NCBI GenBank assembly: GCA_044238435.1 | Contig: JBIIDH010000004.1 | Location: forward strand, 9,875 to 73,874 | Length of the DNA stretch: 64,000 bases | Reading direction: 5' to 3' | Source: VFMC01 sp044238435 | GTDB taxonomy: Bacteria; Actinomycetota; Acidimicrobiia; Acidimicrobiales; Ilumatobacteraceae | Shown: positions 8,797 through 17,937 of the stretch, in pieces | Layout: every line of letters begins with the position of its first letter | Position numbering within the stretch: position 1 is the first letter of the stretch | Notes under the pieces: model-generated | The model's input: the letters and a program-made list of their open reading frames with translations, nothing else | Databases searched by the model: none | What the model was told of the DNA's origin: nothing | Translations under genes and position numbers: made by a program

Positions 8797-9609
8797 ATGC
8801 GTCGAACCCAGCATTCCCTTCACCATCCCGTCCTGCTCACCCTCCGCGGCACTGCGGTGCTCGCCCTGCTCGTCGGTGCTGCGGGGTGCAGCACCCTGCG
8901 TCGTGCCGGCGATGCAACCGTCGCGACCGCTGATGCCGCCGCGACAGAGGTGACCACCACCACCTCGACCCCACCGGCGACGAGCGACCCGACGCCGCGC
9001 ACCATCACCGTCACCGCGTTGGGCAGCGCTGAAGGCAGCCCCGACTCGCTCGTGCTGTCCCTCGGCGTGGAGGTGTTCGGGGCCAGCACCGGTGAGGCGC
9101 TGGCGAACCTGGCCGCCAAGGCCGGCACGCTCACCGAGTTCCTGCGCCAGTACGGCATCGCCGACACCGATGTGCAGACCACCGGGCTGTGGGCGTACCC
9201 CACCTACGGCAACTACAGCGGCGTCGGGACCCCGTCGATCAGCGGGTACCAGGCCAGCGAGACGTTCAGTGTGCGGGTCGACGACCTGGCCACCGCCGGA
9301 CCGTTGCTCGACGGCGCGACGTTCGCCATCACCGATGCCCTTCGACTGCAGGGCATGGCCTGGCAGCTGGGTGACGACTCCGCCCTCGATCACGCGGCCC
9401 GCACCGATGCGATCGACCGGGCCGAACGCAAGGCGAACGATCTGGCCGACACGGCCGGTCTCAGGTTGGGCGCGGTCGTCGCGGTCGACGAGACACCCCC
9501 GAGCGATCAGTTGCTGTACGCCAGCCTCTCCGCCGAAGGCATCCCCTTCAATCCGGGCAGCCTCGCCCGCTACGTGCAGGTGACCGTCACCTACTCGGTC
9601 GCCGACTGA
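8797..9609 (+). CDS. SIMPL-domain (DUF541) lipoprotein
   Basis: A 270-residue secreted lipoprotein. A positively charged start, a hydrophobic stretch and the lipobox LVGAAGC place the acylated cysteine near residue 29. A Thr/Pro/Ala-rich spacer then leads to the SIMPL domain (from ITVTALGSAEGSPDSLVLSLGV to the ARYVQVTVTYSV end). Proteins of this family (YggE, BP26) form periplasmic or surface oligomers whose function is poorly defined; some affect oxidative stress. Lgt, encoded at 34871-35770, would process it. The ATG at 8797 follows a CACGCT box. Confidence 0.88.
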   Translation: MRRTQHSLHHPVLLTLRGTAVLALLVGAAGCSTLRRAGDATVATADAAATEVTTTTSTPPATSDPTPRTITVTALGSAEGSPDSLVLSLGVEVFGASTGEALANLAAKAGTLTEFLRQYGIADTDVQTTGLWAYPTYGNYSGVGTPSISGYQASETFSVRVDDLATAGPLLDGATFAITDALRLQGMAWQLGDDSALDHAARTDAIDRAERKANDLADTAGLRLGAVVAVDETPPSDQLLYASLSAEGIPFNPGSLARYVQVTVTYSVAD

Positions 9610-9655
9610 TCCTCGACCGGCACCCCGACCACGACGCGGTGGCGCGTGGGCCTTT

Positions 9656-9675
9656 GGTCCCAGGGTGCCGGGACC
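9656..9675 (+). terminator. Hairpin after the SIMPL gene, possible terminator
   Basis: GGTCCC and GGGACC pair around an 8-base loop, with GGGC/GCCC able to extend the stem after an internal loop. There is no T-tract. It lies 47 bases past the stop and about 30 before the next promoter. Confidence 0.35.
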
Positions 9676-9706
9676 TGAGCCCCTGCCTCGGCCGATGCAT
9701 GGTCGG

Positions 9707-9712
9707 TACGTT
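9707..9712 (+). promoter_or_regulatory. -10 box of fasciclin lipoprotein gene
   Basis: TACGTT, 6 bases before the GTG at 9719; argues for that GTG over the in-frame ATG at 9695, which lies upstream of the box. Confidence 0.5.
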
Positions 9713-9718
9713 CGTCGT

Positions 9719-10309
9719 GTGCTCGTAACTCCCCGTACCGCTCCCCTCCGCACCGGCCGTGCCCGCGCCGGTCTCGCCCTGGCCGCCACCGCCGCGCTGG
9801 CGCTCGCCGCCACGGCCTGCGCCGACGACCTGTCCGATGCTCCGGCCACCACCACCATCGCCCCGGCCACCACCGCACCGACCACCACCGAAGCGCCTGC
9901 CGAGTTGTACGACATCGTCGGCACGGCGCTGTCGGCCACGGTGTTCACCGAACTCGCCGGCCTCGTCGTCGATGCCGGCCTGGTCGACACGCTGCGCGGC
10001 GAGGGTCCGTTCACCGTGTTCGCCCCCACCGACGACGCCTTCGCCAAGATCCCCACGGCCACGCTGCACCAGGTGCAGGACGACCCCGAACTCCTCGCCA
10101 CGGTGCTCACCTACCACGTGGTGCCCGGCAAGCTCACCCTCGCCGACCTGCAGCCCGGCACGCTCACCACCGTCGCCGGAATCGACCTCGAGGTCACCCG
10201 CAAGGGCGACGCGGTGCTCATCAACGGCTTCGAGATCGCTGCAGGCGATGTGATGGCCACCAACGGCGTCGTCCACGTGATGAGCGACGTGCTGTTGCCG
10301 CCCTCTTGA
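9719..10309 (+). CDS. Fasciclin (FAS1) domain lipoprotein
   Basis: A 196-residue exported protein with one FAS1 domain, a fold used for cell-surface adhesion in bacteria and eukaryotes. An arginine-rich start and an Ala/Leu core end in ALAATAC, a lipobox-like site. A Thr/Ala/Pro linker follows. The FAS1 domain runs from YDIVGTAL to the end, with the H1 motif FTVFAPTDDAF and the H2-like NGVVHVMSDVLLP. The GTG at 9719 is chosen because a TACGTT box ends 6 bases upstream; an ATG at 9695 would place the promoter inside the gene. Ligand unknown. Confidence 0.88.
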   Translation: MLVTPRTAPLRTGRARAGLALAATAALALAATACADDLSDAPATTTIAPATTAPTTTEAPAELYDIVGTALSATVFTELAGLVVDAGLVDTLRGEGPFTVFAPTDDAFAKIPTATLHQVQDDPELLATVLTYHVVPGKLTLADLQPGTLTTVAGIDLEVTRKGDAVLINGFEIAAGDVMATNGVVHVMSDVLLPPS

Positions 10310-10348
10310 TCGGGAACGGCCTGATCCAGAACCCCCAAACCCCCCAGT

Positions 10349-10388
10349 TGCATCAGGTGGCCGGCAGTAATGTCGGCCACCTGATGCA
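10349..10388 (+). promoter_or_regulatory. Operator-like palindrome over the threonine dehydratase promoter and start
   Basis: A perfect 15-base inverted repeat, TGCATCAGGTGGCCG at 10349-10363 and its reverse complement at 10374-10388, separated by 10 bases. The spacer holds TAATGT (10368-10373), a plausible -10 box, and the right arm contains the ATG start (10384). A dimeric repressor bound here would cover the promoter. As RNA it could form a hairpin with two more pairs, but no T-tract follows, so I prefer an operator over a terminator. Confidence 0.6.
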
Positions 10389-11604
10389 TATCGGGCCCCC
10401 CATCACCTTTCCTGATGTGCTCGCCGCCGCCGACCGCATCCGCGGGGCGGTCGCCGCCACGCCCACGGCGCTGTCGCACACGCTGTCCGCCATCACCGGC
10501 GCCGAGGTGGTGGTGAAGTTCGAGAACCTTCAGTTCACCGGCGCGTTCAAAGAACGCGGTGCGCTGAACCGATTGCTCACCCTGTCGCCCGAGGAACGGG
10601 CGCGAGGCGTGGTGGCGATGTCGGCAGGCAACCACGCCCAGGGGCTCGCTCATCACGCCACCCGCCTCGGCATCTCCTCCACGCTGGTGATGCCCGAGGG
10701 CACGCCGCTGGTGAAGATGGCCAACACCCGCACGCTCGGTGCCGAGGTGGTCACCGCCGGGGCAACGCTCGTCGAGGCCGCCGAGCACGCCCGGCGCCTG
10801 GCCGACGAACGCAACCTCGTGTTCGTGCCGCCCTACGACTGCCCGGTGGTGATGGCCGGTCAGGGCACCGCGGTGCTCGAACTGCTGCACGAGGCACCCG
10901 ACCTCGATGCGGTGGTGGTGCCCGTCGGGGGCGGCGGTCTGCTGGCCGGCTCGATCGCTGCGGCCCGAGGGGTCGACCCCCGCGTCGACGTCGTGGGCGT
11001 GCAGGTGGCGGCCTACGCGGCGTTCGCCTCGCGGATGCACGGCGGCGACGGCAGCGTGCTGGGTGGCGACACCATCGCCGAAGGCATCGCCGTTGCCCGG
11101 CCCAGTGCGTCGGCGGTGCGGTTCGCCCAGCAGCAGGGGGTCGACATCGTGGTGGTCGATGACGACCACGTCGAGGCGGCCATCGCGCTGTACCTCGAGG
11201 TGGAGAAGGTGGTGGCCGAGGGGGCCGGCGCGGCACCGCTGGCCGCCCTGCTGGCCCACCCCGACCGGTTCCGGGGCCGCCGGGTGGGTCTGCTGCTGTC
11301 GGGCGGCAACATCGACCTGCGGGTGCTGGCCTCGGCCATGCTGCGCGCCCTCGCCCGCAGCGGGCGGCTCACCACGCTGTCGGTGTCGCTGCCCGATCGG
11401 CCCGGCGCGCTGCACTCGCTCACCGGGGTGCTGGCGGCCCAGGGCGCCAACATCGTCGAGCTGTCGCACGACCGCATGGGCCCGGCCACCCGGCTGCGGT
11501 CGGCCGTCGTCGACGTGCAGGTCGAGACCGCCGACCGGGCCCACAGCGACGCCGTGGTCGCCGCCCTGCAGGCCGCCGGCTTCGCGGTCACCCGTCCCGA
11601 CTGA
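10384..11604 (+). CDS. Threonine ammonia-lyase with C-terminal ACT domain
   Basis: A 406-residue PLP enzyme that deaminates L-threonine to 2-oxobutanoate, feeding isoleucine synthesis or catabolism. The PLP lysine is in KFENLQFTGAFKERGA near residue 57. The phosphate-binding glycine loop is VGGGGLLAG near residue 182, and SGGN lies near residue 305. A single ACT domain (LTTLSVSLPDRPGALHSLTG onward, ~75 residues) follows, as in the TdcB/IlvA-ACT class, whereas E. coli IlvA has two ACT-like repeats. A downstream or allosteric effector is likely but not readable. The ATG at 10384 lies in the right arm of a perfect palindrome. Convergent with hrpA, 12 bases apart. Confidence 0.92.
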   Translation: MHIGPPITFPDVLAAADRIRGAVAATPTALSHTLSAITGAEVVVKFENLQFTGAFKERGALNRLLTLSPEERARGVVAMSAGNHAQGLAHHATRLGISSTLVMPEGTPLVKMANTRTLGAEVVTAGATLVEAAEHARRLADERNLVFVPPYDCPVVMAGQGTAVLELLHEAPDLDAVVVPVGGGGLLAGSIAAARGVDPRVDVVGVQVAAYAAFASRMHGGDGSVLGGDTIAEGIAVARPSASAVRFAQQQGVDIVVVDDDHVEAAIALYLEVEKVVAEGAGAAPLAALLAHPDRFRGRRVGLLLSGGNIDLRVLASAMLRALARSGRLTTLSVSLPDRPGALHSLTGVLAAQGANIVELSHDRMGPATRLRSAVVDVQVETADRAHSDAVVAALQAAGFAVTRPD

Positions 11605-11616
11605 CCGGGTGCTTCG

Positions 11617-14600
11617 TCAGGCGCCGAGGCGGGCGAGGTCGCGCGAGATGCGCTGCGGACTCACCGACACCGCCGTGCCCAGCGCCTGGGCGAACTCGCT
11701 CACCCGCAACTCCTCGAGCAACCAGCCCAGCTCGACGGCCTCGGCGGGCAGGACCCGCTTCGACCGCTCGTAGGCGTCGAGCAAGGCCTCGTACCGCGCT
11801 TCGAGCGTGGCGACGGTGCGCAGGCGCTGCGCGTCGCGCATCGGGCCGTCGGTCACCTTGTCGAGCCGGCGCTCGATGCCCCGCACGTAGCGCAGCACGT
11901 CGGGCAGGCGACGCACGCCGGCGGTGGCCACGAAGCGACGGCGCACGAGACGGCGCAGGTGGCGCCAGGCATCGTCGACCGTGGTGGCCACCAGTGGGCT
12001 GACCATGCGATCGAGCATCGCCTCCACCCCGTTCGCTGCCGCGACCACCTCGGCGGCGGCACGCAACGCATCGCCCGCCGTGGGTGCCAGCCGGGCCCGG
12101 CCGTCGGCGACCAACTCGGCGAACGATGCGGCGTCGAAGGGCAGATCGCCGTGGTGCTCGACGAAGTCGCTCACCAACAGGTCGGCGGCAGCGGTGATGC
12201 ACTGATCGGCCACCTCGTCGAGGTCGACCCGCTCGCTGCGAGCGACCGCCAGTCGTTGCGCGTTCGTGAGGCCCTGCGCCACCTGCTTGCGGGTGACGTT
12301 CACGGCGAGCAGCAGCAGGCGGCGCACACCGGCGCGCATCACCCGAGCCTGGGTGGCGGGCGTGGTGAAGATGCGCAGGCTCACACTGTCGCCGTCGTCG
12401 AGCAGCGCCGGGTAGCCGAACACGCTGTGCCCGTCGCCCACGGTCTCGACCTGACGCGGCAGCGTGTCAACGTCCCAGGCGACGATGCCGGCACGTTCGG
12501 CCAACGGTGCCGCAGCAGCGATGGCAGCGCGCATGCGGCCCTCCAGCGCGCGACGCAACGCGTGGATGTCCTTGCCGGTGCCCAGGCTGCGGCCCGAGGC
12601 ATCGTCGACCGAGAACGTGATGCGCAGATGGTCGGGGATGCGGACACCGTCGAACATCGACGAGGTGACCCGCTCGCCGAGCATCTCGGTGAGCACCCGG
12701 GCCAACGACACGACGAGTCGACCGTCGGCAGGGTCGATACGACCGCACGCCGCAGCGACCGTTTCGGCCGCCGGCACCATCGCCCGACGCACCTCCTTCG
12801 GCAGCGTGCGGCACAGGGCCGTGACCAGTTCCTCGCGGAAGCCCGGCACCGTCCAGTCGAAGCCCTCGTCACCCACGCGGTTCAGCACGGTCAGCGGCAC
12901 GTGCACGGTGGCACCGTCGTCGGGTGCACCGGGCTCGTAGCGATAGGTGAGGCGCAGGTCGATGCCGTCGTAGTGCCACGTGTCGGGGAAGTCGTCGGTC
13001 ACCCCCGGCGCGGCCACGTCGCCCAGCAGCGCCTCAGCCGTGATGCGCAGCGCATCGGGTCGGGTGCGCTGCTGCTGTTTCCACCACCGGTCGAAGTGAC
13101 GGGTCGACACCACGTCGGCGCCCACCCGGTGGTCGTAGAACGCGAACACCAACTCGTCGTCGATGAGATCGAAACGCCGCACCCGGTCGCCCATCGTGCG
13201 CAGGTCGTGCAGTGTGTCGCGGTTCTCGCCGACGAACGAGTGGCGGGTCTCCCAGTCGCCCTCCACCAGGGCGTGGCGGATGAACATCTCGCGGGCCAGA
13301 TCGCGGTCGAGCCGGTCGAGGCCGATGGTGCGGCCCGTCACGATGGGCAGGCCGAACAGCGTGGCCCGCTCGACCACCACTGCCCGGCCACTGCGCGCAT
13401 CCCAGGTGGGGTCGCCGTACGAGTACTTCACCAGCGGCCCGGCCAGGTGCTCGGCCCACTCGGGCTGCACCGCCGCGGTCATGCGACCCCACAGCCGGTT
13501 GGTCTCGACAAGTTCGGCAGCCATCAGCCACTTCGGCGGCTTCTTCGCCAGCGCCGAGCCCGGGGCCACCACGAACTTCGAGCCGTACGCACCACGGAAC
13601 TCGCGGCCGTCGCCGTCGCGCACCCCGAGATGGCTGAGCAGACCCGACAGCAGGGCCTGGTGGATGCGGTCGGGGTGCGCCGCCTCGGTGCCGCTGCGCA
13701 CTCCCAACTGGCCCGCCACCTGGCGCAGTTGGCTGTACAGGTCTTGCCACTCGCGCACGCGGAGGTAGTTGAGGAACTCGGCGCGGCACAACTTGCGGAA
13801 CTGGTTGCTGCTCAGTTGCTGCTGCTGTTCGCGCAGGTGGTCCCACAGTTTCACCAGCGCCAGGAAGTCGCTGCCCGGTACGGCGAAGCGGCGATGCGCC
13901 TCGTCGGCCGCCTGACGGTGTTCGGTGGGGAACTCTCGCGGATCCTGGATCGACAGCGCGGCGGCGATGACCAGCACTTCGCGCACCCCGCCGTGGCGGT
14001 CGGCCTCGAGCACCATGCGGCCGAGGCGCGGGTCGACGGGCAGTCGGGCGAGACGCTTGCCGATCTGCGTGAGGCGGCGATGCGCGTCGTCGGCACCGTC
14101 GGCGGGTTGCAGGGCACCCAGTTCGTCGAGCAGCGCATAGCCGTCGCGCACCGAACGCCGATCGGGTGGCTCGACAAACGGGAACGCCCCCACGTCGCCC
14201 AGGCCCAGCGCGGTCATCTGCAGGATGACCGAGGCCAGGTTGGTGCGCAGGATCTCGGGTTCGGTGAACTCGGGGCGGTCGGCGAAGTCGGCCTCGTCGT
14301 AGAGCCGGATGCAGATACCGGGCGCCACACGGCCGCATCGGCCTGCACGCTGGTTCGCCGACGCCTGCGAGATGGGTTCGATGGGCAGGCGCTGCACCTT
14401 CAACCGGTGGCTGTAGCGCGAGATGCGGGCCACACCGGTGTCGACCACGTAGCGCACGCCGGGCACGGTGAGCGATGTCTCGGCGATGTTGGTGCTGAGC
14501 ACCACCCGGCGCCCGGTGTGCGGCTGGAAGATACGGTGCTGCTCGACCGAGCTGAGCCGGGCGTACAGCGGCAGCACCGTGGTGTTGCGCAGGTCGAGCC

Positions 14601-15396
14601 GCCGCAGTGCGTCGGCGGCGTCGTGGATCTCGCGCTCGCCCGACAAGAACACCAGGATGTCGCCCGGGCCCTCGGCGCACAGTTCCTCCACGGCATCGCA
14701 GACGCCCTGCACCTGGTCGACCACGCCGTCGTCGCCACCACCGAACCCCTCGGCCTCGAGCGGTCGATACCGCACCTCCACCGGGTAGCTGCGGCCGCTC
14801 ACCTCCACCACCGGGGCACCGTCGAAGTGCTCACTGAAGCGCGCCGTGTCGATGGTGGCCGAGGTGACGATCACCTTCAGGTCGGGCCGCTTCGGCAGCA
14901 ACTGCTTCAGGTAGCCGAGCAGGAAGTCGACGTTCAGGCTGCGCTCGTGGGCCTCGTCGATGATGATGGTGTCGTAGCGGCGCAGCATGCGGTCGCGCTG
15001 GATCTCGGCCAGCAGGATGCCGTCGGTCATCACCTTCACCAGGGTGCCGGGGCCCACCTTGTCGGTGAAGCGCACCGTGTAGCCCACTGCCGCACCCACC
15101 GACGACCCCAGTTCCTCGGCCACCCGTTCGGCGATGGTGCGCGCCGCCACCCGGCGGGGCTGGGTGTGCCCGATCAGGCCGTCGACCCCGCGGCCCAGTT
15201 CGAGGCACAGCTTGGGCAGTTGGGTGCTCTTGCCCGAACCCGTCTCGCCGGCGACCACCACCACCTGGTGGTCGCGGATGGTGGCCAGCAGCTCGTCGCG
15301 CATGGCCGCGATGGGCAACGACTCGGGCGTGTCGAACGCGCCGGCAGACCGCATCGAGGCGGCCAGCACTGCGCGGGGTGACTCCGGGTCGTTCAT
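11617..15396 (-). CDS. hrpA: ATP-dependent RNA helicase HrpA (DEAH box)
   Basis: A 1259-residue DEAH-box helicase, the normal size of HrpA. Walker A GETGSGKST is near residue 50, motif II is DEAH in IIIDEAHERSLN near residue 147, motif III is SAT, and motif VI is QRAGRCGR near residue 350. Helicase-associated, OB-fold and the long DUF3418 C-terminal region follow. E. coli HrpA resolves stalled ribosomes and processes some mRNAs; the same role is inferred here. ATG at 15396; a CAGACT box ends 11 bases upstream, predicting a leader of only a few bases. Confidence 0.96.
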   Translation of the reverse strand: MNDPESPRAVLAASMRSAGAFDTPESLPIAAMRDELLATIRDHQVVVVAGETGSGKSTQLPKLCLELGRGVDGLIGHTQPRRVAARTIAERVAEELGSSVGAAVGYTVRFTDKVGPGTLVKVMTDGILLAEIQRDRMLRRYDTIIIDEAHERSLNVDFLLGYLKQLLPKRPDLKVIVTSATIDTARFSEHFDGAPVVEVSGRSYPVEVRYRPLEAEGFGGGDDGVVDQVQGVCDAVEELCAEGPGDILVFLSGEREIHDAADALRRLDLRNTTVLPLYARLSSVEQHRIFQPHTGRRVVLSTNIAETSLTVPGVRYVVDTGVARISRYSHRLKVQRLPIEPISQASANQRAGRCGRVAPGICIRLYDEADFADRPEFTEPEILRTNLASVILQMTALGLGDVGAFPFVEPPDRRSVRDGYALLDELGALQPADGADDAHRRLTQIGKRLARLPVDPRLGRMVLEADRHGGVREVLVIAAALSIQDPREFPTEHRQAADEAHRRFAVPGSDFLALVKLWDHLREQQQQLSSNQFRKLCRAEFLNYLRVREWQDLYSQLRQVAGQLGVRSGTEAAHPDRIHQALLSGLLSHLGVRDGDGREFRGAYGSKFVVAPGSALAKKPPKWLMAAELVETNRLWGRMTAAVQPEWAEHLAGPLVKYSYGDPTWDARSGRAVVVERATLFGLPIVTGRTIGLDRLDRDLAREMFIRHALVEGDWETRHSFVGENRDTLHDLRTMGDRVRRFDLIDDELVFAFYDHRVGADVVSTRHFDRWWKQQQRTRPDALRITAEALLGDVAAPGVTDDFPDTWHYDGIDLRLTYRYEPGAPDDGATVHVPLTVLNRVGDEGFDWTVPGFREELVTALCRTLPKEVRRAMVPAAETVAAACGRIDPADGRLVVSLARVLTEMLGERVTSSMFDGVRIPDHLRITFSVDDASGRSLGTGKDIHALRRALEGRMRAAIAAAAPLAERAGIVAWDVDTLPRQVETVGDGHSVFGYPALLDDGDSVSLRIFTTPATQARVMRAGVRRLLLLAVNVTRKQVAQGLTNAQRLAVARSERVDLDEVADQCITAAADLLVSDFVEHHGDLPFDAASFAELVADGRARLAPTAGDALRAAAEVVAAANGVEAMLDRMVSPLVATTVDDAWRHLRRLVRRRFVATAGVRRLPDVLRYVRGIERRLDKVTDGPMRDAQRLRTVATLEARYEALLDAYERSKRVLPAEAVELGWLLEELRVSEFAQALGTAVSVSPQRISRDLARLGA

Positions 15397-15436
15397 GGGC
15401 GGCGCACAGTCTGCCGCCGCGGTGTGCCGGCGCGAC

Positions 15437-17398
15437 TCAGCGCAGCAGGTCGAAATCGGCCGGGTCGGGTGCCTTGGTGCGCTGCCAGTACTCGAGCAGC
15501 GTGAACGGCCAGTTCTGCGCGACCCGACCCTTCGCGTTCTTGTACCAGCTGTTCACCGTGCTCCAGCCCCACGCCATGCGCTTGTTCTCGGCGTCGACCG
15601 CTTCGTTGAACCGGTCGTGCACGTCGCGCTTCACGTCGAGGGCCTTGGCCCCCTGGCCCAGCGCCATCTGCAGCAGGCCGAGGATGTAACGCACCCCGCA
15701 CTCGCTGAAGTAGATGATGCTGCCGTTGATGACGATGTTGGTGTTGGGCCCGTACAGGCAGAACAGGTTGGGGAACCCGGGCACCACCACACCGAGGTAG
15801 GCGCGGGCGTCGCCGTCCCACTGCTCGTGCAGGTCGATGCCGTTGCGGCCCGTCACGCGCATCGGGGTGAGGAAGTTCGACGCCTGGTAGCCGGTGCCGT
15901 AGATGATGACGTCGGCGTCGTAGTGACGGCCGTCGGCCATGGTGACACCGGTGGCGTCGATGTAGCCGATGGCGTCGGTGCACAACTCGACGTTGGGCCG
16001 CTTCAGCGTGGCCGCCCAGATGCCGTTGTCGCGCACGGCGCGCTTGGCCCCCGGCGGGTAGTTCGGGATCACCTTGGCCAGCAGGTCGGGCCGGTCGCCG
16101 AACTGGTCCTGGTAGTAGAGCAGCAGCATCTGCTTGCCCATCTCGCTCAACTCGCTCACCGACGAGCCATCACCCTGCCAGTCGGGGTCGACCCGCACAC
16201 CCTCGAGGGCGCCGTCGCCCATCCGCCAGAAGATGGCGAACCGGGTGAGCTCGCTGTAGGTGGGCACGTGCCGGTAGAGCCACTGCAGCCCCGGCGCCAC
16301 CGGATCGTGGTAGTCGGGCGTTGGCGCGATCCATGGTGGCGTGCGCTGGAACACCGTCACGCTGCCCGCCGCCGCGGCCACGTGCGGGATGAACTGCAGG
16401 GCGCTGGCGCCGGTGCCGATGACCAGCACCCGCTTACCCGTGAGGTCGACGTCGTGACGCCACTCGGCCGAGTGGAAGTACTCGCCCCGGAAGTCGGCGA
16501 TGCCGTCGATGGTGGGCCACAGCGGCCGGTTCAGCTGCCCCACCGCGCTGATGACGGCGTTGGCGCGGATGGTCTGCTCGGCGCCCGAGGCGTCGGTGTA
16601 GCGCACGGTCCACAGCAGGTCGTCGTCGCTCCAGGTGGCCGACTGCACGGTGCACTGCGACCGCACGTGGGCACCGATGCCGAACGCCTCGGCGCAGTCG
16701 CGGAAATACTGCTCGAGCACCGGCTGGGGCGAGTAGTGCGAGGGCCAGTCGTGGCGCTGGGCGAAGCTGTAGCTGTAGTTGTGGTTGGGGTTGTCGACCC
16801 GGCAGCCGGGGTACGCAGCCTCGTGCCAGGTGCCACCCACCGACGGGTTCTTGTCGAGAATGGTGAAGTCGATGCCCGCTTGCTGCAGGCGGTGCGCCGA
16901 CAGGATTCCCGACATGCCACCGCCGATGATGACGACGCTGAAGTCGACGTCGGGGGCGAGCTGCTGCTTGGTCCAACCCGGGGCCCGGCGGTCTTCACCT
17001 CGGTAGGCGAGTTCCTCCTCCAGCAGCGGCAGGTACGGGGCCATGCCCTCGGTGAGGCCGACGGTGTACTCGAGGATGCGCTGCAGATCGGCGTCGGCGG
17101 GCGGCGGGGCGGGCACGCAGCCGCCGTCGCGGTACCGGCGCAGCACGTCGAACGCGAGGTCGCGCACGGCGGCCTGCTGCTCGTCGGTGAGGCCGCCCTG
17201 GGGCATCGAGATGAGCATCGGGTCGATGCGCAGTTCGGGACGCAGCAACGACAGGTCGCCCGTGAGGTACGCCAGCGCCGGCAGCAGCGGCGGCAACTGG
17301 GCATCGGCCAGGGCGGCACGGATGGCATCGTCGGACTCGGTGATCGGTTCGACCCCGGCGACGAAGGGACTCGGTGACGACGACACGGTGAGTGACAT
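15437..17398 (-). CDS. Flavin-containing monooxygenase, Baeyer-Villiger type
   Basis: A 653-residue class B flavoprotein monooxygenase that uses FAD and NADPH to insert oxygen into ketones or oxidise a heteroatom. After a ~135-residue N-terminal extension comes the FAD dinucleotide fold VVIIGGGMSGILSAH. The Baeyer-Villiger fingerprint FxGxxxHxxxW is seen as FRGEYFHSAEWRHD, and the NADPH fold is VLVIGTGASALQF. The Asp of GTGYQASNF completes the set. The long N-terminus resembles 4-hydroxyacetophenone monooxygenase-type enzymes. Substrate unknown. The start at 17398 is the first ATG giving MSLTVSSSPSPF; its promoter is weak (GATGAT, 6 bases upstream). Downstream hrpA has its own box. Confidence 0.9.
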   Translation of the reverse strand: MSLTVSSSPSPFVAGVEPITESDDAIRAALADAQLPPLLPALAYLTGDLSLLRPELRIDPMLISMPQGGLTDEQQAAVRDLAFDVLRRYRDGGCVPAPPPADADLQRILEYTVGLTEGMAPYLPLLEEELAYRGEDRRAPGWTKQQLAPDVDFSVVIIGGGMSGILSAHRLQQAGIDFTILDKNPSVGGTWHEAAYPGCRVDNPNHNYSYSFAQRHDWPSHYSPQPVLEQYFRDCAEAFGIGAHVRSQCTVQSATWSDDDLLWTVRYTDASGAEQTIRANAVISAVGQLNRPLWPTIDGIADFRGEYFHSAEWRHDVDLTGKRVLVIGTGASALQFIPHVAAAAGSVTVFQRTPPWIAPTPDYHDPVAPGLQWLYRHVPTYSELTRFAIFWRMGDGALEGVRVDPDWQGDGSSVSELSEMGKQMLLLYYQDQFGDRPDLLAKVIPNYPPGAKRAVRDNGIWAATLKRPNVELCTDAIGYIDATGVTMADGRHYDADVIIYGTGYQASNFLTPMRVTGRNGIDLHEQWDGDARAYLGVVVPGFPNLFCLYGPNTNIVINGSIIYFSECGVRYILGLLQMALGQGAKALDVKRDVHDRFNEAVDAENKRMAWGWSTVNSWYKNAKGRVAQNWPFTLLEYWQRTKAPDPADFDLLR

Positions 17399-17478
17399 GG
17401 GGGGATCATCGCCGCCGCGGCCCGGTCGGAGCGAAGCGGAGACACCGACCCGCGATGGTGCCCGCGGGCCAGCAGGGG

Positions 17479-17484
17479 TAGGGT
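17479..17484 (+). promoter_or_regulatory. -10 box of PNPOx-like gene
   Basis: TAGGGT, 8 bases before the ATG at 17493. Confidence 0.55.
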
Positions 17485-17492
17485 CGAGCACG

Positions 17493-17912
17493 ATGGCCGA
17501 CGACGGACACCAGCCCGCCACCGAGTGGCTCGACGCAGAGGAGTGCCGCACGCTGCTGGCGCTCCGCGGCATGGGTCGGGTGGCCTTCGTGGCCGATGCG
17601 TTCCCCATGATCCTGCCGGTGAACTACACCCTCGTCGGCGACCTGCTGGTGTTCCGCACCGACCCGGGCACGAAGCTGAGCAACCTGCCGCTGGCCCCAG
17701 CGGCGTTCGAGATCGATGGCCGCGACGACCAACGCACGGTGTGGAGCGTGGTGGTGCAGGGTCACGCCCGCGAGATCACCACGGCCCTGGGCGACCTGTA
17801 CGACCGGGTGCGCGCCGCCACCATCGACGTGGTGGCCCCCGGCGACAAGGCGCACTTGATCGGCATCGAGATCGAGCGCATCTCTGGCCGCCGCATCGCC
17901 GTCGTAGCCTGA
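17493..17912 (+). CDS. Pyridoxamine 5'-phosphate oxidase-like flavin-binding protein
   Basis: A 139-residue split-barrel protein. The opening WLDAEECRTLLALRGMGRVAFVADAFPMILPVNYTL is characteristic of the small PNPOx-like FMN or F420 proteins common in actinobacteria, and is close to the NimA-type branch that ends with a C-terminal IEIERISGRRI strand. No residue pattern assigns the cofactor. It could reduce quinones, nitro compounds or biliverdin-like substrates, which remains a guess. It begins a run of plus-strand redox genes but the next gene has its own promoter. Confidence 0.82.
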   Translation: MADDGHQPATEWLDAEECRTLLALRGMGRVAFVADAFPMILPVNYTLVGDLLVFRTDPGTKLSNLPLAPAAFEIDGRDDQRTVWSVVVQGHAREITTALGDLYDRVRAATIDVVAPGDKAHLIGIEIERISGRRIAVVA

Positions 17913-17925
17913 AACTTGTGGCTGA

Positions 17926-17931
17926 TACCGT
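17926..17931 (+). promoter_or_regulatory. -10 box of GST-like gene
   Basis: TACCGT, 6 bases before the ATG at 17938. Confidence 0.55.
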
Positions 17932-17937
17932 GACAGA

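Noticed and set aside
10349..10388. Riboswitch or intrinsic terminator before threonine dehydratase
   Set aside because: No known aptamer is recognisable in so short a region and no T-tract follows; a DNA operator fits better because a -10 box lies in the centre.
11959..15381. A 1140-codon open frame on the strand opposite hrpA
   Set aside because: High-GC coding makes long open frames on the opposite strand. The translation is His/Val/Gln-rich with no domain, while the minus strand encodes an intact helicase.
17424..17450. Inverted repeat GGTCGG-N15-CCGACC between the monooxygenase and PNPOx genes
   Set aside because: Six-base GC-rich arms with a 15-base spacer are expected by chance here and do not align with either promoter.
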